The notes under the pieces are model-generated. The model saw only the letters and a program-made list of their open reading frames with translations, made no database searches and was not told the origin of the DNA. This document shows, piece by piece, positions 56,549 to 64,000 of a stretch of 64,000 bases of DNA. The translations under genes and the position numbers were made by a program. Source of the DNA: Phycisphaeraceae bacterium (GTDB lineage Bacteria > Planctomycetota > Phycisphaerae > Phycisphaerales > Phycisphaeraceae); NCBI GenBank assembly GCA_028284155.1, contig JANQSF010000066.1, positions 24,118 to 88,117 of the forward strand, in the 5' to 3' direction. The number at the start of each line of letters is the position of its first letter. The stretch's first letter is position 1.

Positions 56549-56839
56549 GGCCGAATCTCCTTGACCCCGCGCCGCTCGGGCCGCCATGTGAGGCGGGCAT
56601 GAAACGGGTGGCGCGGGTCGAGCCTTGCCGCGAGCGTGTCTGGCGTGGGCCAGTGACGGCAACGGTCGGTGGTACGCGGTTGGGGCTGACGCCTTGGCGC
56701 GTAAAAAGGGGCGGGACCCTGATCGGGAAGCCCGCCGTCCTTGGACCGTTGGTCGCTCAAGCCTTCCTTGGCTCGCGGTCGCTAAGTTGAGCCATCGGAC
56801 AATTTCGTGTCGAACCGTTGCATAAGACCGGATTTAGCC

Positions 56840-57103
56840 TTATGGGACCTGTTCAACCGCGACAACCTCAGGAACGAGCTGCCGAACGTTGCGTTCGACC
56901 CCCATCTGGAGCGTCATGTCGCTCGACGGGCACTTGATGCACGCGCCGTGCAGCCGAATGCGGGCCACACCCGCGTCGGTGACTTCGACCAGTTCGATAT
57001 CGCCGTCGTCATCCTGGATCGTGGGCCGAATCTGCTCAATAACCTCGGCCACGCGGTCGTGGACGCTTCGTGCGGCGCTGGAACTGGCAGTGTCTTGTGT
57101 CAT
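56840..57103 (-). CDS. NifU-like C-terminal domain protein (Fe-S scaffold)
   Basis: 87 residues, single NifU C-terminal domain: VIEQIRPTIQDDDGDIELVEV and the cluster motif HGACIKCPSSDMTL with CxxC (Cys-Ile-Lys-Cys). These small proteins carry or deliver Fe-S clusters. No suf/isc genes are adjacent. Divergent from the tuf region. Confidence 0.9.
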   Translation of the reverse strand: MTQDTASSSAARSVHDRVAEVIEQIRPTIQDDDGDIELVEVTDAGVARIRLHGACIKCPSSDMTLQMGVERNVRQLVPEVVAVEQVP

Positions 57104-57621
57104 AGGTCGCTTGAATGCGGAAGTTCCATCGGTTCAAGAAGTAGCGTCAGATCGACGCCATCAGTTTCGAACCGTTAAATCATAGCCTATTGCGCCGCAG
57201 GTCGCCAATGGACGCGGTTGTCGCTTATCACAACCCGAACGAGGCGTTACCGGACCGGGAAGTTTGCACACCTCGTTCCCTTTGAGATGGTCGGAGTCCG
57301 TTTGGCGTCACACATGCCCGCCCGATTCAGGAAAATGGTGGCGGCAGCGAGTCGGAGACTCCGGGCCGTCACCGGGTCGGCAGACCGGGCGTGCATACGG
57401 CACGAACTTGGGGATTGAAACGGTTGACACCCATGCGCGGCCGCTCTATCCTCTGGTCTCGCCGATCGGCCTGTTCGCTCGGCGAGGCGGTGGTTATGGT
57501 GTCGGCCCGCAGCACGGGTTGATGTCGGCCGAGGAACCGCCCGATTGGTTGGGTGTCCAAGGCGTCGCCGTCGGTTTCGGGTTTTGGTGGATGGCCGCCG
57601 AGGCTCTGAGCCGGCCGTTTC
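57104..57621. other. Leader and promoter region of the tRNA-Thr/tuf unit
   Basis: About 520 bases without a convincing gene (an open frame over 57264-57659 runs through the tRNA and has no family features). It contains a good sigma-70 promoter at 57424-57452. The rest appears unstructured. Confidence 0.55.
57424..57452 (+). promoter_or_regulatory. Sigma-70 promoter for tRNA-Thr-tuf
   Basis: TTGACA at 57424-57429, 17-base spacer, TATCCT at 57447-57452: a perfect -35 and a four-of-six -10 at optimal spacing. The predicted start near 57459 is about 163 bases before tRNA-Thr. Fits strong constitutive expression of EF-Tu and the secE-nusG genes. Confidence 0.7.
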
Positions 57622-57694
57622 GCCACCCTAGCTCAGTTGGTAGAGCACACCCTTGGTAAGGGTGAGGTCGTGGGTTCGAGTCCCATGGGTGGCT
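57622..57694 (+). tRNA. tRNA-Thr(GGT)
   Basis: 73-nt cloverleaf: acceptor GCCACCC with GGGTGGC, D-arm AGCTCAGTTGGTAGAGC, anticodon stem CACCC/GGGTG with loop TTGGTAA (anticodon GGT, reads ACC/ACT), T-arm GTGGGTTCGAGTCCCAT. Discriminator T, no encoded CCA. It sits about 200 bases before tuf, the usual planctomycete and bacterial neighbourhood. Confidence 0.97.
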
Positions 57695-57893
57695 CTTGGC
57701 CCCAGCGGCCGGGTCCGCCGAACAGGCGACCCTGTTGTCAAACGAGCCCGTCGGTTGAAGCGGCGTCGGCTCAGAATTCGGAGATCAGATCGTCCGTGGT
57801 GGGCGACTAAGCAACCGTTAGGTTGGTGATGACCATGACCGGTTCGGGCCTGTCGCCCGCGTCGGTGGTTCACCCTCAGTTGGAGCAGCATCG

Positions 57894-59096
57894 ATGGCCA
57901 AAGAAGCCTTCCAGCGTACCAAGCCACACGTCAACGTCGGCACGATCGGCCACGTCGACCACGGCAAGACGACCCTGACCGCGGCGATCACCGCCGTCCA
58001 GGCCGCCAAGGGTCTGGCCACGCACAAGCCTTACGATGAGGTCGCCAAGGCGTCGGAGTCGGACGGCCGTCGTGACCCGACCAAGATTCTGACCATCGCC
58101 ACCAGCCACGTCGAGTACGAGTCGGAAGGCCGGCACTACGCGCACGTCGACTGCCCCGGCCACGCCGACTTCGTCAAGAACATGATCACCGGCGCCGCCC
58201 AGATGGACGGCGGCATCCTCGTGGTCAGCTCGGCCGACGGCCCGATGCCGCAGACCCGCGAGCACGTGCTGTTGGCCCGTCAGGTCAACGTGCCCAAGCT
58301 GGTCGTTTTCCTGAACAAGGTCGATCTCGTCGATGACCCCGAACTGCTCGACCTGGTTGAGCTGGAAGTTCAGGAACTGCTGACCAAGTACGACTTCGAG
58401 GAAGACACGCCGATCATCCGCGGCGCCGCCTTCCCCGCGCTGAGCAACCCGGAAGACGCCGACAAGGCGCAGTGCATCCAGGACCTGCTCGACGCACTGG
58501 ACACGTGGATCCCCGAGCCGGAGCGCGAGACCGACAAGCCGTTCATGATGGCCGTCGAAGACGTGTTCTCGATCAAGGGTCGCGGCACGGTGTTGACCGG
58601 CCGTATCGAGCGCGGCATCGTCAAGGTTGGCGACAAGGTCGAGATCGTCGGCCTGAAGGACACGGCCGAGACGACCGTCACCGGCGTCGAGATGTTCCAG
58701 AAGACCCTCGACCAGGGCCAGGCGGGTGACAACGTCGGCTGCCTCCTGCGTGGTATAGAGAAGGGCGACGTCGAGCGCGGACAGGTGCTCGCCGCACCGA
58801 AGTCGATCACGCCGCACACGAAGTTCAAGGCGCAGGTCTACGTCCTGACCAAGGAAGAGGGCGGCCGATCCACGCCGTTCTTCTCGGGCTACCGCCCGCA
58901 GTTCTACTTCCGCACGACGGACGTAACCGGTGGCATCAACCTGCTCGGCGGCGCTGAGATGTGCATGCCCGGCGACAACATCGAAGTCGAGGTCGAACTC
59001 GGCAAGCCGATCGCCATGGAAGCCGAGTCCCGCTTCGCCGTCCGCGAGGGTGGCCGAACGGTCGGCTCCGGCGTTGTGACCGAGATCATCGAGTAA
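57894..59096 (+). CDS. tuf: Elongation factor Tu with divergent switch I
   Basis: 400 residues. G1 GHVDHGKT, G3 DCPGH, G4 NKVD; domains 2 and 3 end in [10 protein letters not shown]. It delivers aminoacyl-tRNA to the ribosome. Where most bacteria have RGITI in switch I, this protein reads [19 protein letters not shown], keeping the Mg-binding Thr but not the RG. My recollection of Rhodopirellula-type EF-Tu has a related replacement, so it looks like a lineage trait. GGAG lies 8 bases before the ATG. Followed by rpmG, tRNA-Trp, secE and nusG. Confidence 0.96.
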   Translation: MAKEAFQRTKPHVNVGTIGHVDHGKTTLTAAITAVQAAKGLATHKPYDEVAKASESDGRRDPTKILTIATSHVEYESEGRHYAHVDCPGHADFVKNMITGAAQMDGGILVVSSADGPMPQTREHVLLARQVNVPKLVVFLNKVDLVDDPELLDLVELEVQELLTKYDFEEDTPIIRGAAFPALSNPEDADKAQCIQDLLDALDTWIPEPERETDKPFMMAVEDVFSIKGRGTVLTGRIERGIVKVGDKVEIVGLKDTAETTVTGVEMFQKTLDQGQAGDNVGCLLRGIEKGDVERGQVLAAPKSITPHTKFKAQVYVLTKEEGGRSTPFFSGYRPQFYFRTTDVTGGINLLGGAEMCMPGDNIEVEVELGKPIAMEAESRFAVREGGRTVGSGVVTEIIE

Positions 59097-59259
59097 CAAG
59101 CGGACATAGGCCGACCTTCCAGGTCGGCAAGCGCTCGGCGACCGCCGATGGTCGTCGCGCAGCCGTCAACCCCCATCGTCGATCCGATGCGACCGATGGT
59201 GACGCAGGGAAAAGTCCGGCGCTTGCCCGCCAAGATGGCGGGCCTATTTGGAGCGGAAC

Positions 59260-59442
59260 ATGGCCAAGAAAAGCAAAGACGCCGTCGAGTACGTCTGGCT
59301 GCAGTGCACCGAAACCGGTGACCTGAACTATCGCACGCCCGTGAATGTCAAGGGCGGCATGCCGGAGAAGCTCAAAGCCGGCCTGAAGAAATACTGCCCG
59401 CGTTTGCGCAAGCACACGCTGCATAAGATGAAGCGGAAATGA
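59260..59442 (+). CDS. rpmG: Ribosomal protein L33
   Basis: 60 residues from ATG 59260 (MAKKSKD). L33 signature [15 protein letters not shown] and the end [18 protein letters not shown]. In zinc-binding L33 there are two CxxC pairs; here each pair keeps one Cys (CTET and CPRL), so zinc binding by four Cys is lost. 50S subunit protein. The 160-base leader after tuf holds a short hairpin (GCCCGCC/GGCGGGC, 59225-59243). Confidence 0.93.
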   Translation: MAKKSKDAVEYVWLQCTETGDLNYRTPVNVKGGMPEKLKAGLKKYCPRLRKHTLHKMKRK

Positions 59443-59521
59443 CATCCGGCGACAGGAGACGAGAGGCGGGGATTCGATTCGAATCTGACCCGTGTTTCCT
59501 GACTCCTGTCTCCTGATTGGA

Positions 59522-59594
59522 ACGCCAGTAGCTCAATTGGCAGAGCAGCTGATTCCAAATCAGCAGGTTGGGGGTTCAAGTCCCTCCTGGCGTG
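59522..59594 (+). tRNA. tRNA-Trp(CCA)
   Basis: 73-nt cloverleaf: acceptor ACGCCAG with CTGGCGT, anticodon stem GCTGA/TCAGC with loop TTCCAAA (anticodon CCA), T-arm GGGGGTTCAAGTCCCTC. Discriminator G; no encoded CCA. Its place between rpmG and secE matches the common tuf-rpmG-trnW-secE-nusG order. Confidence 0.97.
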
Positions 59595-59609
59595 TGAACA
59601 ACCCAACGG

Positions 59610-59759
59610 ATTGCCGATTTTCGATCGCCGATTGCCGATTGAGTCGCAATCTGGTGACTTGAGGCATGCCTTGGACGAAACACGCTTGTAACGCGTCCGA
59701 CTAAACCGCTAGGCACGTTTCGTGATTCAATCGCAGATCGTCAATCGCAAATCGGCAAT
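59610..59759. repeat. Inverted-repeat-flanked spacer between tRNA-Trp and secE
   Basis: ATTGCCGATTT at 59610-59620 is the exact complement of AAATCGGCAAT at 59749-59759, with related CGATTGCCGATT and AATCGCA-type sub-repeats inside each side. The middle (59666-59716) folds into its own hairpin. Not coding. Confidence 0.65.
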
Positions 59760-59765
59760 ACCAAG

Positions 59766-60212
59766 ATGGCCCTAAGCATTTACAAACCCGGTCAAGGCAA
59801 GTGGACGCGGCTCTGTTCCGCCGCGGGGGCCGGCGCGCTGGCGCTCGGGGCCGCCGCGTGGCTATGGGAAGAACTCAAAGACGCCGGCGAGAACCCGATC
59901 TATTGGCAGGCGACCATCGCCGTCTTGCTGATCATCGGTGTCGGTCTGCTGCTTTGGTGGTCGCTCAACAAAGCCAAGATCGCCGACTTCATGATCGCCA
60001 CCGAAGTCGAGATGAAGAAAGTCAATTGGCCGAGCCGCAAGGAAGTCGTCGGTTCGACCTGGATCGTCATTTGTGGAACCGTCATGCTGGCCGGGTTGTT
60101 GCTCGTGATCGACCTTGGATTCGCGAAGACCTTCCAGTCGATTGGCATTCTCGAAGGCGCCGAGTCGGTCGAACCCTCGCCCGCGACGCCGGACACGCCC
60201 GCCGAGCCGTAA
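59766..60212 (+). CDS. secE: Preprotein translocase subunit SecE with two extra N-terminal helices
   Basis: 148 residues. The canonical SecE core is at about 75-130: an amphipathic segment with VEMKKVNWPSRKEVVGST, then one membrane helix (TVMLAGLLLVIDLGF). Two further hydrophobic helices precede it (about 18-36 and 46-66), giving three in total, as in some proteobacteria. Part of SecYEG. The C-terminal tail is Pro/Glu-rich. nusG follows after 75 bases. Confidence 0.92.
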   Translation: MALSIYKPGQGKWTRLCSAAGAGALALGAAAWLWEELKDAGENPIYWQATIAVLLIIGVGLLLWWSLNKAKIADFMIATEVEMKKVNWPSRKEVVGSTWIVICGTVMLAGLLLVIDLGFAKTFQSIGILEGAESVEPSPATPDTPAEP

Positions 60213-60287
60213 ACAGCAAGCCAGGCAAAGCGCCCGGCGACCCGTCATCACACGTAATGACAACCCCTCCGCGCAAGGACCTCCGTC

Positions 60288-61061
60288 ATGCCCGACGAGG
60301 AAAACAAGGACACGCCGCAAGACGACGTGAACACCGTCACGGCCCCCAAGGCTGAAGACGACGCGGTCGAAATCGACGCGGACGGTGTCGTCGTTGAAGA
60401 CAGCGCGGAAACCCCGGTTGACGACGCGCCCGCCGAAGAGCCCGTCGCCGCGCCGGTTGCCGCCGACGTTGATGAAGATGACGAAGATGACGAACCGCTG
60501 ATCACACCCGGCATGAACTGGTTCGTGCTGCGTGTCGCATCGAACAAGGAAGACTACGTCCGCGAGACGCTGCTCCGCAAGGTTCAGATCGAAGGCTTCG
60601 ACTATCTGGTCAACCGTATCCTCGTCCCGACCGAAAAGATCAAGACCGTCAAGGCGGGCAAGCAGAAGATCCAGGAAAAGAAGCTCTATCCTGGCTATGT
60701 CTTCGTCGAGATGAAACTGGAGAAGGACGGCCGAATCCCGCAGGACATCTTCTTCCTCATCAAGGAAACGACCGGCGTCGGTGACTTCATCGGCACGGCC
60801 GGCCGACCCGTCCCCATGACGATCCCCGAGATCGAGAAGATGATGCTCGCGTCCAAGCCGCCGGACGAGCAGCCCGAAGTCAAGATGGAGTTCCAGAAGG
60901 GCGACCACGTCAAGATCACGTCAGGCCCCTTCGAGAACACCGACGGCACGGTCGACGAGACGCTGCCCGAACAGGGCAAGGTCCGAGTCATCGTCACCAT
61001 CTTCGGCCGAGCCACACCCGTCGAGATCGAGGTCTGGCAGATCGAAAAGGCCGAAGAGTAA
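60288..61061 (+). CDS. nusG: Transcription termination/antitermination protein NusG with acidic N-terminal extension
   Basis: 257 residues. NGN domain from about 76 (MNWFVLRVASNKEDYVRETL; GYVFVEMKL; FIGTAGRPVPM) and a KOW domain at the end (KGDHVKITSGPFENTDGTVDE). The first 75 residues are an acidic low-complexity stretch (clusters such as DVDEDDEDDEP) absent from E. coli NusG. It couples RNA polymerase to Rho or ribosomes. No rplK follows. Confidence 0.94.
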   Translation: MPDEENKDTPQDDVNTVTAPKAEDDAVEIDADGVVVEDSAETPVDDAPAEEPVAAPVAADVDEDDEDDEPLITPGMNWFVLRVASNKEDYVRETLLRKVQIEGFDYLVNRILVPTEKIKTVKAGKQKIQEKKLYPGYVFVEMKLEKDGRIPQDIFFLIKETTGVGDFIGTAGRPVPMTIPEIEKMMLASKPPDEQPEVKMEFQKGDHVKITSGPFENTDGTVDETLPEQGKVRVIVTIFGRATPVEIEVWQIEKAEE

Positions 61062-61073
61062 GGCCGCTTGCGG

Positions 61074-61095
61074 CCCACGGATGCAAATCCGTGGG
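61074..61095 (+). terminator. Hairpin after nusG, probable terminator
   Basis: A 9-bp perfect stem (CCCACGGAT with ATCCGTGGG) and GCAA tetraloop, 12 bases after the nusG stop, flanked by two copies of GCCGCTTGCGGC, themselves hairpins. The tail TGTCT is only weakly T-rich. Confidence 0.55.
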
Positions 61096-61176
61096 TGTCT
61101 CCGCCGCTTGCGGCTTAGCGCTCTTTCACAGTCTTCTCAGCGACCCCCCATGTCCCGCGACATGTAAACTGTCCCC

Positions 61177-62265
61177 ATGCCCAAGACCTACACCATCCCC
61201 ACACTCGATCTCAATGCGCACAGGCACCGGCAGGTCGTCGTCGACCGTGAAAAGGGCCAGTACCTCGGCCACCCGACGACCGTTCTGCTCGAAGACCACA
61301 AGACGATGCTCTGCGTCTACCCGAAGGGCCACGGCCGGGGCGGGATCGTTTACAAACGCAGCGCTGACGCAGGCCTGACCTGGTCCGATCGCCTGCCCAC
61401 GCCCGCGAGTTGGGCGACAAGCAAAGAGGTGCCGACCCTGCACCGCGTGATCGACCCGAAAGGCAAGAAACGCATCATCATGTGGTCCGGTCTGTACCCT
61501 GCGCGGCTCGCCGTGACCGAGGACGACGGCGCGACCTGGTCGGAGCTGCGCAAGGTCGGCGACTGGGGCGGCATCGTCGTCATGGGCGCCGTCGTCCAAC
61601 TCAAAACGGGCAAGGGTCACTACCTGGCGCAGTTTCACGACGACGGCCGGTTCTTCGCGTCCAAGGCCCAGCCGCGCGACCCGCGTTCATTCACGCTCTA
61701 TCAGGTCAATAGTACGGACGGCGGTTTGACGTGGTCGTTCCCGCGGGCCGTGTGGGCCGGCTCCGACGTGCACCTGTGCGAGCCGGGCATCGTGCGCTCA
61801 CCCGACGGCAAACAGTTGGCCTGCCTGCTGCGCGAGAACAGCCGACGCCGCAACTCGCACATCATATTCTCCAATGACGAGGGCGCGACGTGGTCCGACC
61901 CGCGCGAGCTGCCCATCGCGCTTTCCGGCGACCGGCACACCGGCAAGTACGCACCGGACGGCCGACTCTTCATCAGCTTCCGCGATCGACCCGCCGCGCA
62001 CGTCGACACGCCGACCGAGGGCGACTGGGTCGGCTGGGTCGGCACATACGACGACCTCGTGCATGGCCGGCAGGGCCAGTACCGCGTGCGACTCAAAGAC
62101 AACACCAAAGGCGCCGACTGCGCCTACCCCGGTGTCGAAGTGCTCCCCGACGGCACCTTCGTCACCACGACATACGGACACTGGGACAGGGGCGAGTCGC
62201 CGTATATCCTGAGCGTGCGATTCAAGCTTGAAGAACTGGACAAGTTGGCCAAGTCTGCAGGATGA
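61177..62265 (+). CDS. Sialidase-fold (BNR/Asp-box) protein without signal peptide
   Basis: 362 residues with four Asp-box motifs: SADAGLTWSD, EDDGATWSE, STDGGLTWSF and SNDEGATWSD, the hallmark of six-bladed sialidase propellers. Catalytic Arg triad not verified; RLFISFRDRP is a possible one. No signal peptide or anchor, so perhaps cytoplasmic or the start is mis-called. Could be an exo-sialidase or another glycosidase. It replaces rplK in the usual gene order after nusG. Confidence 0.82.
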   Translation: MPKTYTIPTLDLNAHRHRQVVVDREKGQYLGHPTTVLLEDHKTMLCVYPKGHGRGGIVYKRSADAGLTWSDRLPTPASWATSKEVPTLHRVIDPKGKKRIIMWSGLYPARLAVTEDDGATWSELRKVGDWGGIVVMGAVVQLKTGKGHYLAQFHDDGRFFASKAQPRDPRSFTLYQVNSTDGGLTWSFPRAVWAGSDVHLCEPGIVRSPDGKQLACLLRENSRRRNSHIIFSNDEGATWSDPRELPIALSGDRHTGKYAPDGRLFISFRDRPAAHVDTPTEGDWVGWVGTYDDLVHGRQGQYRVRLKDNTKGADCAYPGVEVLPDGTFVTTTYGHWDRGESPYILSVRFKLEELDKLAKSAG

Positions 62266-62283
62266 TCAGTCGTCGGCCGAAGT

Positions 62284-62357
62284 GTAGGGTGCGCTTCAGC
62301 GCACCAGGCATACTGGACGGCTTCCGTACGAACGTGGTGCGCTGAAGCGCACCCTAC
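62284..62357. repeat. Perfect 23-bp inverted repeat between convergent sialidase and xseA genes
   Basis: Arms 62284-62306 (GTAGGGTGCGCTTCAGCGCA plus CCA) and 62335-62357 are exact complements with a 28-base loop; each arm also contains its own small palindrome (TGCGCTTCAGCGCA). A bidirectional terminator is plausible; the arm wording resembles a dispersed repeat found in many genomes. Confidence 0.9.
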
Positions 62358-62387
62358 GCGTGACGCTCGCTGCCTCTGGCGCGACGC

Positions 62388-63734
62388 CTAAAACAATCTC
62401 GGTTCGTCCTCGCCATCGGACTTCTTGGATCGTTTGCGGCGTGGCTTCGGCGGTGCAGCCTCACCGCCTTCGACTCGGCTGACCACGCGCCCGTCGCTCA
62501 ACACCGTCGTCAGTTGATCGCCCGCGGCGACGTCGCCGGTGGACCGCAGCACGTGCCCGTCCTGCCCGAGCGTAAACGAGTACCCGCGCGCCAGCACGTT
62601 GACCGGCCCGACCGATTCGAGGTGTTTGCCCAACGACGCCAATCTTGTTTTGGCCTCCTCTGTGCGGCGCGGGACAAGCGACGTTAGTTCGCGCGCCAGT
62701 TGATCGAGGCGCTGCCGCATCGGCTCGACCATGCGCTGCGGTCGCCGGAACATCGTGTGCCGGGCCGCGCTTTCGACGCGCTGATTCGCTTCGCGCACCT
62801 GGCGGGCGACCAGCAGCCTGAGTCGGCGTGATAGCTGGTCGAGTTGGTCGTCGATCGCCGCCTTGTCGGGGATGAGCGTCATCGCTGCCTGCGTCGGCGT
62901 CGCGCACCGCGCGTCGGCAACGAGTTCGGCGATCGTCGTGTCCGTTTCGTGCCCGATCGCCGCGACGATGGGCAGCGTGCATCGGAACACCGCGTCGGCC
63001 ACAGCCCGCTCGTTGAACGCCCACAGGTCTTCGATCGACCCGCCGCCACGCGTCAGGATGACGGCGTCGATCCCCAATTTCGGCCCGTGCTTCGACAGCG
63101 CGTTGATCGCCGCGGCGATCTCGGGCGCCGCCGATTCGCCCTGCACACGCACGTCGTACAACAGCAGTTGGCAGCCCGGCCAACGACGTGTCGCGGTGTT
63201 GATCACGTCCTGCAGCGCGGCGGCCGCGCGCGACGTGACCACCGCGATCCGTCGCGGCATGACCGGCAGCGGTTGCTTGCGGTCAATGTCGAAGTAGCCG
63301 TCCTGCCGCAACTCGTCGCACAACGCTCGGAACCGTAGCTCCAACTCGCCCACGCCGATCGGTTCGAGCTTATCGACGTAAAGCTGCACGTTGCCCTGCG
63401 CGTCGTACAGATCGATCCGCCCGGTCGCAACGACCTGCATGCCGTCGGCCATTTTGAACTTCACGCGACGCGCAGCCGAGGCGAAGCAGACGCAACGCAG
63501 CGCCGCGCCCGAGTCTTTGAGGCTGAAGAACCAGTGTTGCCGGTCCGACAGGTTGCTCACCTCGCCGACGACCCGCAGTTTGGCGGGCAGGCCGGTCGCC
63601 AGCGCGTCCTTGATGAGCGACGCGACCTGCGTGACTGTCAGCGTGTTGTCGTCACGTCGGCCGCGCGGAGGTCCCTTGACCTCCGGCGGGTCGGGTGGTG
63701 AGACGAGGTCCGGATTGAAGGGCAGGCGAGCCAT
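62388..63734 (-). CDS. xseA: Exodeoxyribonuclease VII large subunit
   Basis: 448 residues. N-terminal OB-fold (LRVVGEVSNLSDRQHWFFSLKD), then the catalytic core with RIAVVTSRAAAALQDVIN, DAVILTRGGGSIEDLWAFNE and GHETDTTIAELVADARCATPTQAA, a coiled-coil stretch and a C-terminal tail rich in Lys/Arg. Degrades single-stranded DNA with XseB; no xseB is visible just downstream, where the inverted repeat lies. Start at ATG 63734. Confidence 0.94.
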   Translation of the reverse strand: MARLPFNPDLVSPPDPPEVKGPPRGRRDDNTLTVTQVASLIKDALATGLPAKLRVVGEVSNLSDRQHWFFSLKDSGAALRCVCFASAARRVKFKMADGMQVVATGRIDLYDAQGNVQLYVDKLEPIGVGELELRFRALCDELRQDGYFDIDRKQPLPVMPRRIAVVTSRAAAALQDVINTATRRWPGCQLLLYDVRVQGESAAPEIAAAINALSKHGPKLGIDAVILTRGGGSIEDLWAFNERAVADAVFRCTLPIVAAIGHETDTTIAELVADARCATPTQAAMTLIPDKAAIDDQLDQLSRRLRLLVARQVREANQRVESAARHTMFRRPQRMVEPMRQRLDQLARELTSLVPRRTEEAKTRLASLGKHLESVGPVNVLARGYSFTLGQDGHVLRSTGDVAAGDQLTTVLSDGRVVSRVEGGEAAPPKPRRKRSKKSDGEDEPRLF

Positions 63735-63796
63735 GAGGTGATCGTGGCGTTGATCTTACAGCACGTCAAGCAGCACATGCGTGTTCCGAGTGACCG

Positions 63797-64000
63797 CTAC
63801 ATCTCAATCGCCGCGTCGTTCCACGCGGCCAGGCCGGCGCGCACGGCGTCGATCGGCTCGGTCAGGCCTTGGGTGTCGAGCACGACCGGCCCCGCGCGCC
63901 GCGACGCCAGGTCGAGTGTGACGCGGTAGGCGAGCAGGTCGAGGTCGCCGCGTCCGACGGTGCGCCGCGCACCCGCGCCGCGCGCGTCGGCGTCGCTCAG
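63797..64000 (-). CDS. C-terminal part of an unidentified protein (partial, runs off the right edge)
   Basis: An open minus-strand frame of 67 residues enters from the right edge and stops at 63797, 60 bases before xseA. Composition is typical of coding sequence here (Ala/Arg/Asp/Leu rich); the segment DLLAYRVTLDLASRRAGPVV gives no family match I recognise. Likely in the same direction and possibly operon with xseA. Confidence 0.5.
   Translation of the reverse strand: MSDADARGAGARRTVGRGDLDLLAYRVTLDLASRRAGPVVLDTQGLTEPIDAVRAGLAAWNDAAIEM

Noticed and set aside
57264..57659. 131-codon plus-strand open frame before tuf
   Set aside because: Runs into tRNA-Thr, overlaps the sigma-70 promoter, and has no recognisable features.
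59664..59725. Possible tRNA-Thr(TGT) or tRNA-Val(TAC) after tRNA-Trp
   Set aside because: Only about 51 nt between the acceptor-like strands, no T-arm GTTCGA and no proper D-arm.
1..64000. CRISPR array, prophage, transposase or integrase
   Set aside because: No series of direct repeats with regular spacers, and no proteins of those families were recognised.

Overview
The window looks like a high-GC chromosome segment of a planctomycete (Planctomycetota; class not settled). Lineage evidence: several phylum-typical secreted families (DUF1501, DUF1549/DUF1553, DUF1592/DUF1588/DUF1585, DUF1552, a cytochrome c/cupredoxin/beta-propeller fusion, sulfatases), a type III glutamine synthetase, and an EF-Tu whose switch I lacks the usual RGITI motif. 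No phage, insertion sequence or CRISPR array was seen.

Layout. 1-4.0 kb: tail of an unknown gene, a four-domain secreted redox protein, tRNA-Ser(GCT). 4.0-13.3 kb (minus): a tightly overlapping ten-gene operon for membrane-lipid remodelling (desaturase, flavin amine oxidase-like protein, DUF1365, cyclopropane-fatty-acid synthase, DUF1295, second CFA-like methyltransferase, DUF1475, PP2C/SpoIIE-type phosphatase, SRPBCC-TIGR01777 fusion, small membrane protein). 13.5-19.2 kb: SOUL haem-binding lipoprotein, photolyase-related protein, SDR/DUF2867 protein, fasciclin protein, DUF378 protein. 19.2-23.2 kb: a CarH-like adenosylcobalamin photosensor module without a DNA-binding domain, an ECF sigma factor with its RskA-like anti-sigma factor, and a second sigma-70 factor.

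The most interesting point is that five transcription units between 13.3 and 20.4 kb (lipid operon, SOUL, DUF378-fasciclin, B12 sensor, and the ECF operon itself) share an upstream element of form GTTGAATCCG-N15-CGAA with the same spacing every time. I infer a self-contained, light- or photooxidation-triggered ECF regulon: a B12 sensor feeding an ECF/anti-sigma pair that controls photolyase, haem-binding and fatty-acid-modifying enzymes.

23.2-42.7 kb: tandem-domain esterase; a plus-strand block (DUF1592-type cytochrome, DUF1552, unknown, polysaccharide-lyase-like, propeller) converging on a minus-strand block (DUF1501, DUF1549/1553, DUF1501, WD40, Kelch-like); a ceramidase-like protein. These look like exported modules for complex organic matter. 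42.9-56.6 kb: glutamine synthetase III, two sulfatases, lpxI, MFS transporter, smpB, mnmE-yidC, csrA. 56.8-61.1 kb: NifU-like protein, tRNA-Thr, tuf, rpmG, tRNA-Trp, secE, nusG; the usual rplK-rplA continuation is absent. 61.2-64 kb: sialidase-fold protein, convergent xseA, and a partial gene at the edge. Several gene gaps carry long near-perfect inverted repeats.
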